Assembly (NCBI GenBank): GCA_024644285.1
Contig: JAHELH010000063.1
Span: 1-10,362, forward strand
Length of the DNA: 10,362 bases
Direction of reading: 5' to 3'
Source of the DNA: Paracoccaceae bacterium
Lineage (GTDB): Bacteria > Pseudomonadota > Alphaproteobacteria > Rhodobacterales > Rhodobacteraceae
In this document: piece by piece, positions 5,093-10,362 of the stretch
Position numbering within the stretch: the stretch's first letter is position 1
Layout: each line of letters begins with the position of its first letter
Notes under the pieces: model-generated
What the model was told of the DNA's origin: nothing
Databases searched by the model: none
The model's input: only the letters and a program-made list of their open reading frames with translations
Made by a program: the position numbers and the translations under genes

Positions 5093-7372
5093 GTGAGCGA
5101 CCAGAAATCCATCAGCCAGCGCGAGCGCGCGCTGTACTATCACGAGAACCCCAAGCCCGGGAAACTGGAGATCCGGGCGACCAAGCCGCTGGCCAACGGC
5201 CGCGACCTGAGCCTCGCCTATTCGCCCGGCGTGGCCGAGGCCTGTCTCGAGATACAGGCAAACCCCGGCGATGCCGTGCGCTATACCGCGCGCGGCAACC
5301 TCGTCGCCGTGGTCACCAACGGCACCGCCGTCCTCGGCCTTGGCAATATCGGCGCGCTGGCCTCGAAGCCGGTGATGGAGGGCAAGGCCGTCCTGTTCAA
5401 GAAATTCGCCAATATCGACTGCTTCGACATCGAATTGAACGAAAGCGACCCCGAGAAACTGGCCGAGATCGTCTGCGCGCTGGAAACCACGTTCGGCGCG
5501 ATCAACCTGGAAGACATCAAGGCGCCGGACTGCTTCATCGTCGAGAAGCTGTGCCGCGAGCGGATGAACATCCCGGTCTTCCATGACGACCAGCACGGCA
5601 CCGCCATCGTCGTCGGCGCCGCGGCGACGAACGCGCTGCGGGTGGCGGAGAAGAAATTCGAGAACATCAAGATCGTTTCGACCGGCGGCGGCGCGGCCGG
5701 CATCGCCTGCCTGAACATGCTGCTGAAGCTGGGCGTGAAGCGCGAGAACGTCTGGCTGTGCGACCTGGAGGGCCTGGTCCACGAGGGGCGGACCAAGGAC
5801 ATGACGCCGCAAAAGGCGGAATACGCCCAGCCCGGCGGGCCGCGGACCCTGAGCGACGTGATCGAAGGGGCGGACATGTTCCTGGGGCTGTCCGGCCCCG
5901 GCGTGCTGAAGCCCGAGATGGTCGAGAAGATGGCAGAGACGCCGATCATCTTCGCGCTGGCCAACCCCACGCCCGAGATCATGCCCGACGACGCCCGCGC
6001 CGTCGCGCCCAAGGCCATCATCGCCACCGGGCGCAGCGATTTTCCCAACCAGGTCAACAACGTCCTGTGCTTTCCCTTCATCTTTCGCGGGGCGCTGGAT
6101 GTCGGCGCGACCGAGATCAACGACGAAATGAAGATCGCCTGCATCGAGGGCATCGCCGCGCTGGCCCGCGCCTCGACCAGCGCCGAGGCCGCCGCGGCTT
6201 ACCAGGGCGAGGCCATGGTGTTCGGGCCCGACTACCTGATCCCCAAGGCTTTCGATCCGCGCCTGATCGGCGTCGTGGCCAGCGCCGTGGCCAAGGCCGC
6301 CATGGAAAGCGGCGTGGCCACGCGACCGATCGAGGACCTGAAGGCCTACAAGAAAAAGCTCGAAAGCTCGGTCTTCCGCTCTGCCCTGATCATGCGCCCG
6401 GTCTTCGAGGCCGCGCGCACCGCCAGCCGCAGCATCGTCTTCACCGAGGGCGAGGACGAGCGCGTGCTGCGCGCCGCCAACGCGATGATCGAGGAGACCA
6501 CCGACAAGCCGATCCTGATCGGCCGCCCCGAGGTGGTGGATTCGCGCTGCGAGCGTGCCGGCCTCCCGATCCGCCCCGGGACCGACTTCGAGCTGGTGAA
6601 CCCCGAGAACGACCCGCGCTACCGCGACTACTGGACGACCTATCACCTGGTGACCGAACGCAAGGGCGTCACGCCCGACCTTGCCCGCGCGATCATGCGC
6701 ACCAATACCACCGCGATCGGCGCGGTGATGGTGCATCGCGGCGAGGCCGACAGCATGATCTGCGGCACGTTCGGGCAGTATCTCTGGCATCTGAACTACA
6801 TCCAGCAGGTGCTGGGCACGCCCGAACTGCACCCGATCGGCGCGCTGAGCCTGATGATCCTGGAGGACGGGCCGCTGTTCACCGCCGACACCCATGTCAA
6901 CGCGGTGCCGACGCCGCAGCAGATCGCCGACACGGTGATTGCCGCCGCGCGGCATGTCCGCCGCTTCGGGGTGGCGCCGAACATCGCGCTATGCTCGAAC
7001 TCGCAATTCGGCAACCTGTCCACCTCGTCGGGCCAGCGGATGCGAGAGGCCATCGCGATCCTCGATTCGGAACCGCGCGATTTTGTCTACGAGGGCGAGA
7101 TGCTGGCGGACACCGCCCTGGATCCGGACCTGCGCGAACGGGTGTTCCCCAATTCGCGGCTGCGGGGCCAGGCCAACACGCTGATCTTCGCCTCGACCGA
7201 CGCCTCGTCGGCGGTGCGCAACATCCTGAAGATGAAGGCAAACGGGCTGGAGGTCGGGCCGATCCTGATGGGCATGGGCAACCGCGCGCATATCGTGACG
7301 CCCTCGATCACCGCGCGGGGCCTTTTGAACATGTCGGCACTGGCCGGCACGCCGGTGGCGCATTACGGATAG
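5093..7372 (+). CDS. maeB: NADP-type malic enzyme with C-terminal phosphotransacetylase-like domain
   Basis: Oxidatively decarboxylates malate to pyruvate with reduction of NAD(P), supplying pyruvate and reductant during growth on C4 or acetyl-CoA-yielding substrates. The 759 residues match the bacterial MaeB/DME/TME size. The malic N-terminal domain (about 1-165) shows AYSPGVAEACLEI with Tyr43, ASKPVMEGKA with Lys92 as the likely catalytic lysine, and FHDDQHGTA (163-171). The NAD(P)-binding domain follows, with STGGGAAGIACL (196-207). From about residue 430 (MRPVFEAARTASRSIVF) to the end is the phosphotransacetylase-like domain, including TNTTAIGAVMVHRGEADSMI. In characterised homologues this tail lacks phosphotransacetylase activity and helps oligomerisation and acetyl-CoA response; this is family knowledge, not seen here. 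NAD versus NADP preference cannot be read from the sequence. The start is GTG, backed by a GGGGGAG ribosome site. It is transcribed divergently from the cdd operon. Confidence 0.95.
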   Translation: MSDQKSISQRERALYYHENPKPGKLEIRATKPLANGRDLSLAYSPGVAEACLEIQANPGDAVRYTARGNLVAVVTNGTAVLGLGNIGALASKPVMEGKAVLFKKFANIDCFDIELNESDPEKLAEIVCALETTFGAINLEDIKAPDCFIVEKLCRERMNIPVFHDDQHGTAIVVGAAATNALRVAEKKFENIKIVSTGGGAAGIACLNMLLKLGVKRENVWLCDLEGLVHEGRTKDMTPQKAEYAQPGGPRTLSDVIEGADMFLGLSGPGVLKPEMVEKMAETPIIFALANPTPEIMPDDARAVAPKAIIATGRSDFPNQVNNVLCFPFIFRGALDVGATEINDEMKIACIEGIAALARASTSAEAAAAYQGEAMVFGPDYLIPKAFDPRLIGVVASAVAKAAMESGVATRPIEDLKAYKKKLESSVFRSALIMRPVFEAARTASRSIVFTEGEDERVLRAANAMIEETTDKPILIGRPEVVDSRCERAGLPIRPGTDFELVNPENDPRYRDYWTTYHLVTERKGVTPDLARAIMRTNTTAIGAVMVHRGEADSMICGTFGQYLWHLNYIQQVLGTPELHPIGALSLMILEDGPLFTADTHVNAVPTPQQIADTVIAAARHVRRFGVAPNIALCSNSQFGNLSTSSGQRMREAIAILDSEPRDFVYEGEMLADTALDPDLRERVFPNSRLRGQANTLIFASTDASSAVRNILKMKANGLEVGPILMGMGNRAHIVTPSITARGLLNMSALAGTPVAHYG

Positions 7373-7390
7373 GGCCGCGCCGGCGGCGAT

Positions 7391-7404
7391 CTGATATAGG
7401 TCAA
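7391..7404. promoter_or_regulatory. FNR/ANR-like box upstream of phaC
   Basis: CTGAT-ATAG-GTCAA matches the ANR-type consensus TTGAT-N4-GTCAA at 9 of 10 fixed positions and the FNR form ending in ATCAA at 8 of 10. Its centre is about 90 bp before the phaC ATG and about 25 bp after the maeB stop. If real, it would tie PHA synthase expression to oxygen limitation through an FnrL-type regulator. No clear core promoter is visible at a matching distance, so this is tentative. Confidence 0.35.
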
Positions 7405-7437
7405 GGGCCGGCGGCCTGGACGCGCCTAGTGTGGGGA

Positions 7438-7457
7438 CGGTCCGGACGGCCGGACCG
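7438..7457. other. GC-rich perfect hairpin in the phaC leader
   Basis: CGGTCCGG-ACGG-CCGGACCG gives an 8-bp perfect stem with a 4-nt loop, ending 30 bp before the phaC ATG. No T-run follows on either strand, so it is not a canonical terminator. It could stabilise or attenuate a maeB-phaC readthrough transcript, or act as a binding site. Confidence 0.35.
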
Positions 7458-7487
7458 CGTGGGGGGCGGCGACATCGCCGAGCCGGG

Positions 7488-9296
7488 ATGGCTATTACAG
7501 AAGAGAAAACCAAGAGAGCGGTTGCGGAGACAGATCCGAAACGTGTCCAGCTGCCAGCCAGGCGCGCAGACGATGCGCCGCCTGACAGTCCGTTTGCCGA
7601 TATCGACCGGGCGCTGCACGCGGTCCTGGCCCGCGCCACGGCGGGCCTGTCGCCGCATGCCGTCGCCGAGGCCTGGGCCGACTGGGCGCTGCACCTGGCC
7701 CGCGCGCCCGGGCGGCAGCTGGAGCTTGCGGAACATGCCCGGCGCAACGCCTTTGCGCTGATGACCTATACCGCACAGACGACGGCCAAGGACGCGGCGG
7801 AAAAGCCGTTCACGCCCCGCAAGCACGATCATCGCTTTGGCTATGCCGACTGGAACAAGCCCCCTTACGCCCTTTGGCAGCAGGGGTTTCTGGCGGTGCA
7901 GGACTGGTGGGACGAGGCCACGCGGAAACTGCCCGGCCAGCGCCAGGAAGAGGCCGAGCGCACCCGGTTCCTGGCGCGGCAGATACTCGACACCGTCGCG
8001 CCCTCGAACTTTCCGTGGCTCAATCCGGAAATCATCGCCGAGACCACCCGTACCCGTGGCCGGAACCTGACCGAGGGCGCCGCGCATTTCGCGCAGGATT
8101 TCGTGCAGGCCGTCACACAGGCGCACAAGCCCGCGCCCGAAGGCTACGAGATCGGCAAGGACCTGGCCTGCACGCCCGGCAAGGTGGTCTATCGCAACGA
8201 CATCTTCGAGCTGATCCAATACGCGCCGCAGACCGGGACGGTGCATCCCGAACCGGTGCTGATCATCCCGGCCTGGATCATGAAGTACTACATCCTCGAT
8301 CTGTCTCCGCAGAACTCCTTTGTCCGCTACCTGGTGCAGCAGGGCTTCACGGTTTTCGCGATATCTTGGGTCAACCCGACGGCCGACCAGGCCGGTCTGT
8401 CGCTGGAAGACTACCGCAAGCGCGGCGTGATGGAGGCGCTCGACGCCGTCAGCGCGATCGTGCCGGGGCAGAAGATCCACGCCAACGGCTATTGCCTGGG
8501 CGGCACGATGCTGGCCATCGCCGCCGCAACGATGGCGCGCGACGGCGACGACCGGCTGGCCTCGGTCACGCTGATGGCGGCGCAGGTGGATTTCACCCAG
8601 GCCGGCGAGCTTTTGCTGTTCCTCGACGAAAGCCAGGTCGCGTTCCTCGAAGACCTGATGTGGGCGCAGGGCTATCTCGACCGGCCGCAGATGTCGCGCA
8701 CCTTTGCCGCGATCCGGGCCGAGGACCTGATCTATACCCGCGCCGTGAACCGTTACTTCCTGGGCAAGCAGGACCTGCCGACGGATATCGGCGTCTGGAA
8801 CGGCGACACCACGCGGATGCCGGCGCGGATGCATGGCGAATACCTGCGCAGTCTTTTCCTGGAAAACCGGCTGACGGCCGGTCGCTTCGCCGTCGAGGGC
8901 CGGGTCGTCGCGCTGAAAGACATTGCCGTGCCGATGTTCGTGATCGGGACCGAGACCGACCACATCGCGCCCTGGCAATCGGTCTTCAAGGCGCGGCTGT
9001 TTACCGGGTGCGAACTGACCTTCCTGCTGACCAAGGGCGGCCACAACGGCGGCATCCTCAGCGAGCCGGGGCATGGCGGCCGGCACTACCGCATCGGCAG
9101 CCGGGCGCCCGGCGCGCTGTACGTCGATCCCGACAGCTGGTTCGCGGCGACGCCGCCGCAGGCCGGCTCGTGGTGGCCGGAATATGCGGATTGGCTGAAG
9201 CAGCGCAGTGGGCGGCGCCGCAAGCCGCCGGCGACGGGCGCGCCCGGCTATGCTCCGCTGGCGGATGCGCCGGGGTCCTACATCCACCAGCAGTGA
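7488..9296 (+). CDS. phaC: Polyhydroxyalkanoate synthase (class I-like)
   Basis: Polymerises (R)-3-hydroxyacyl-CoA into polyhydroxyalkanoate at the surface of storage granules. The 602 residues fit class I PhaC, which works without a PhaE or PhaR partner. The N-terminal region (about 1-200) is helical PhaC_N-like, and the alpha/beta-hydrolase core follows. The lipase-like box NGYCLGGTM carries the nucleophile Cys336, ETDHIAPW the catalytic Asp491, and KGGHNGGI the catalytic His519. The His motif differs from the GH-I-Q/A-G form of well-studied class I enzymes; I recognise HNxGI followed by SEPGH from a second PhaC lineage in proteobacteria, so this may be a paralogue. I chose ATG 7488 (MAITEEKTKR) although no good ribosome site precedes it; a GTG at 7431 would add 19 Arg/Gly-rich residues across the hairpin and looks wrong. 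It lies 115 bp after maeB and upstream of prpE. Substrate chain length is not predictable here. Confidence 0.92.
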   Translation: MAITEEKTKRAVAETDPKRVQLPARRADDAPPDSPFADIDRALHAVLARATAGLSPHAVAEAWADWALHLARAPGRQLELAEHARRNAFALMTYTAQTTAKDAAEKPFTPRKHDHRFGYADWNKPPYALWQQGFLAVQDWWDEATRKLPGQRQEEAERTRFLARQILDTVAPSNFPWLNPEIIAETTRTRGRNLTEGAAHFAQDFVQAVTQAHKPAPEGYEIGKDLACTPGKVVYRNDIFELIQYAPQTGTVHPEPVLIIPAWIMKYYILDLSPQNSFVRYLVQQGFTVFAISWVNPTADQAGLSLEDYRKRGVMEALDAVSAIVPGQKIHANGYCLGGTMLAIAAATMARDGDDRLASVTLMAAQVDFTQAGELLLFLDESQVAFLEDLMWAQGYLDRPQMSRTFAAIRAEDLIYTRAVNRYFLGKQDLPTDIGVWNGDTTRMPARMHGEYLRSLFLENRLTAGRFAVEGRVVALKDIAVPMFVIGTETDHIAPWQSVFKARLFTGCELTFLLTKGGHNGGILSEPGHGGRHYRIGSRAPGALYVDPDSWFAATPPQAGSWWPEYADWLKQRSGRRRKPPATGAPGYAPLADAPGSYIHQQ

Positions 9297-9343
9297 CCCG
9301 ACCGGTCCTGCCGCATGGCAATTCCGGACAGCGCACCCGAAGG

Positions 9344-9375
9344 GCCGCGCCGCCAATGAGGGGCGGCGGCGCGGC
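9344..9375. terminator. Strong bidirectional hairpin between phaC and a small minus-strand ORF
   Basis: GCCGCGCCGCC (9344-9354) and GGCGGCGCGGC (9365-9375) form a perfect 11-bp stem around a 10-nt loop. It starts 47 bp after the phaC stop and 10 bp beyond the stop of the small minus-strand ORF at 9386-9448. It is positioned to end both transcripts, but it has no T-run on either strand. A GC-only terminator or a 3'-end stabilising structure is therefore the fair reading. Confidence 0.5.
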
Positions 9376-9385
9376 GACGCTCAGC

Positions 9386-9448
9386 TTACTTCTTGCCCGT
9401 CTTCGCGCCGGGTTTCGAAGGTTTCGGAGCGGGCTTCTTGTCGCCCAT
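9386..9448 (-). CDS. Possible 20-residue Lys/Pro-rich small protein
   Basis: The frame from ATG at 9448-9446 to TAA at 9388-9386 encodes 20 residues beginning MGDKKPAPKPSK and ending in GKK: 7 Lys, 4 Pro, very basic and low in complexity. An AGAAGG Shine-Dalgarno sits at 9462-9457, 8 nt before the ATG, better than many ribosome sites in this window. A strong hairpin follows the stop. The in-frame sequence upstream is open for about 27 codons to a TGA but offers no ATG or GTG start. I recognise no homologue. It could be a nucleic-acid-binding micropeptide, or it could be chance, since Lys codons (AAG) and Pro codons are common in GC-rich DNA. The gap phaC-prpE otherwise has no gene. Confidence 0.35.
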   Translation of the reverse strand: MGDKKPAPKPSKPGAKTGKK

Positions 9449-9545
9449 CGGATAGACCTTCTGTTGGGCGGGACGGCGTGATTGCCGCCACGTGACGGAA
9501 ATTTCAGCGCCGGAATCCAGACGGTTTCAAGCAGGAAATTCGCTG

Positions 9546-9554
9546 TAACAGAAG
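9546..9554 (+). repeat. TAACAGAAG repeat, copy 1, upstream of prpE
   Basis: An exact 9-mer that recurs at 9660-9668. Together with the CTGTT/AACAG dyad at 9596-9611, it makes AACAG a recurrent word in the prpE leader. Function is unknown. Confidence 0.3.
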
Positions 9555-9595
9555 AAGTGATTGCGCCGGGCCGCGACAGGCTTGCGCCGCGCATC

Positions 9596-9611
9596 CTGTT
9601 AACGCCAACAG
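9596..9611. promoter_or_regulatory. CTGTT-N6-AACAG dyad upstream of prpE
   Basis: Two 5-bp arms, CTGTT and AACAG, are separated by 6 bp, about 80-96 bp before the prpE ATG. The spacing fits a small dimeric regulator site. The arms share the AACAG word with the flanking repeats at 9546 and 9660. No known regulator motif is recognised, and the short arms allow chance. Confidence 0.3.
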
Positions 9612-9636
9612 TGACCGCAGGACGCAGCCGCGGCGC

Positions 9637-9668
9637 TTGCCCAAGGGTCAGTCGCCCGCTAACAGAAG
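9637..9668 (+). promoter_or_regulatory. Weak candidate promoter of prpE overlapping TAACAGAAG repeat, copy 2
   Basis: TTGCCC (9637-9642) and TAACAG (9660-9665) are 17 bp apart and match the -35 and -10 consensus at 4 and 3 of 6 positions. The TAACAG is the start of the second TAACAGAAG copy (9660-9668). The placement, about 27 bp before the ATG, is reasonable, but the match is low and unproven. Confidence 0.2.
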
Positions 9669-9678
9669 GCAGCGGCAC

Positions 9679-9685
9679 GGGAGGG
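9679..9685 (+). promoter_or_regulatory. Ribosome binding site of prpE
   Basis: GGGAGGG ends 6 nt before the ATG at 9692, a strong Shine-Dalgarno that fixes the start. Confidence 0.6.
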
Positions 9686-9691
9686 CATACC

Positions 9692-10362
9692 ATGGCATAC
9701 GCTGACGTCTACAAGTCCTGGCAGGACGACCCAGAGGGGTTCTGGATGCGCGCGGCACAGGCCATCGACTGGGACCGCAAGCCGTCAAAGGCGCTGTTCG
9801 ACGACAATGCCCCGATTTACGAGTGGTTCAGCGACGGGATGGTTAATACCTGCTGGAACGCCGTCGACCGCCATGTGCCCGAGCGCGGCAACCAGCCTGC
9901 GATCATCTACGACTCGCCGATCAGCGGCAAGAAGCGGACCATCACCTATGCCGAGTTGCGCGACCAGGTCGCCAGCCTCGCCGGGCTGCTGCGCGACCGC
10001 GGCGTTACCAAGGGCGACCGCGTCGTCATCTACATGCCGATGGTGCCCGAGGCGCTGGTCGCGATGCTGGCCGTCACCCGCATCGGCGCGATCCACTCGG
10101 TGGTGTTCGGCGGCTTCGCCTCGAACGAGCTGGCGGTGCGTATCGACGACGCGCAGCCCAAGGCGATCCTCACCGCCTCGTGCGGGCTGGAGCCCGGCCG
10201 TACCATCGCCTACAAGCCGCTGCTCGACGGCGCCATTGCGATGGCCCGCCACAAGCCCGACTTCACCGTGATCCTGCAGCGCGAGCAGTTGCAGGCCGAG
10301 CTTGGGCCGAACGACCTGGACTGGCACACGGCGCAACAGGGCGTCGAGCCGGCCGATTGCGT
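9692..10362 (+). CDS. prpE: Propionyl-CoA synthetase, N-terminal part (runs off window)
   Basis: The first 223 codons of an acyl-CoA synthetase are present and the frame is open to the window edge. The expected reaction is propionate + ATP + CoA to propionyl-CoA + AMP + diphosphate, in the cytosol. Residues 1-60 form the N-terminal acetyl-CoA-synthetase-type cap (YADVYKSWQDDPEGFW). The AMP-binding domain begins after VNTCWNAVDRH, with GDRVVIYMPMVPEALVAMLA and IGAIHSVVFGGFA. The downstream SCGLEPGR and AYKPLLDGAI, and the cap wording FDDNAPIYEWFSDG, resemble PrpE/ACSS3-type enzymes more than acetyl-CoA synthetase Acs; the ATP loop and catalytic Lys would lie beyond the window. Acetate or other short acids remain possible. 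The ATG at 9692 follows GGGAGGG by 6 nt. Its position after phaC suggests supply of C3 units for storage polymer or propionate assimilation, which is inference. Confidence 0.88.
   Translation, partial: MAYADVYKSWQDDPEGFWMRAAQAIDWDRKPSKALFDDNAPIYEWFSDGMVNTCWNAVDRHVPERGNQPAIIYDSPISGKKRTITYAELRDQVASLAGLLRDRGVTKGDRVVIYMPMVPEALVAMLAVTRIGAIHSVVFGGFASNELAVRIDDAQPKAILTASCGLEPGRTIAYKPLLDGAIAMARHKPDFTVILQREQLQAELGPNDLDWHTAQQGVEPADC

Noticed and set aside
4850..6955. A 701-codon open frame on the minus strand opposite maeB
   Set aside because: Its translation is His/Asp/Gly/Arg-rich with no fold-like pattern; it mirrors the codon bias of the malic enzyme gene, whose motifs are unambiguous on the other strand.
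7431..7487. An upstream GTG start for phaC
   Set aside because: It would add 19 Arg/Gly-rich residues spanning a perfect hairpin; the ATG at 7488 gives a normal N-terminus and class I length.
7401..9356. A 651-codon open frame on the minus strand opposite phaC
   Set aside because: Long antisense frames are expected in GC-rich genes. The product is Arg/Ala/Gly-rich and unlike a protein family, while phaC carries intact Cys-Asp-His catalytic motifs.
9058..9693. A 211-codon minus-strand frame across the phaC 3' end and the phaC-prpE gap
   Set aside because: Its translation is Arg/Pro/Ala-rich without recognisable motifs, and half of it overlaps the phaC coding region antisense.
1..10362. Mobile elements, CRISPR, phage or defence genes, tRNA or rRNA
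   Set aside because: No spaced direct repeats, transposase or integrase motifs, or RNA-gene patterns were seen; all large frames resolve to metabolic or envelope genes.

Overview
The window is high-GC DNA (my impression is about two thirds G+C) with dense, overlapping genes. The protein sequences point to an alphaproteobacterium of the Rhodobacterales (Rhodobacter/Paracoccus/Roseobacter type). The clues are the SPOR-type secreted protein at the left edge, the MaeB-type malic enzyme with a phosphotransacetylase-like tail, the PHA synthase and the propionyl-CoA synthetase. I see no mobile element, CRISPR array, tRNA or rRNA. This is core-metabolism chromosome, not an island.

Layout. (1) 1-285, minus strand: the start of a secreted protein with a signal peptide, cut by the window edge. 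(2) 354-4866, minus strand: a compact nucleoside and pyrimidine salvage operon, transcribed cdd > deoA > deoB > add > upp. The junctions are 1-nt gaps or 1-4-nt overlaps, so translation is probably coupled. (3) 4867-5092: a divergent intergenic region. It holds a near-perfect dyad just upstream of the cdd ribosome binding site. It also holds an isolated AT-rich 18-bp perfect palindrome overlapping a consensus TATAAT in front of the malic enzyme gene. (4) 5093-7372, plus strand: the malic enzyme/PTA-like fusion. (5) 7373-7487: a gap with an FNR/ANR-like box and a GC hairpin. (6) 7488-9296, plus strand: a polyhydroxyalkanoate synthase. (7) 9297-9691: a 395-bp gap with a strong hairpin, a possible 20-codon minus-strand ORF with a good Shine-Dalgarno, and short repeated motifs. 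(8) 9692 to the right edge, plus strand: the first 223 codons of a propionyl-CoA synthetase.

How the genes fit together. The left operon deaminates cytidine and adenosine, phosphorolyses thymidine or deoxyuridine, isomerises the pentose 1-phosphate to the 5-phosphate, and returns uracil to UMP. It lacks deoC and a purine or uridine phosphorylase inside this window. The right half is carbon-storage and acyl-CoA metabolism. Malic enzyme yields pyruvate and NAD(P)H, propionyl-CoA synthetase activates propionate, and PHA synthase polymerises 3-hydroxyacyl-CoAs. Whether these three genes share regulation is inference; each has its own leader.

I found no evidence for a previously undescribed system. 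The points most worth a second look are the palindrome over the maeB promoter, the cdd leader dyad, the cytidine deaminase with Ala in place of the usual active-site Arg, and the tiny Lys/Pro-rich ORF behind phaC.
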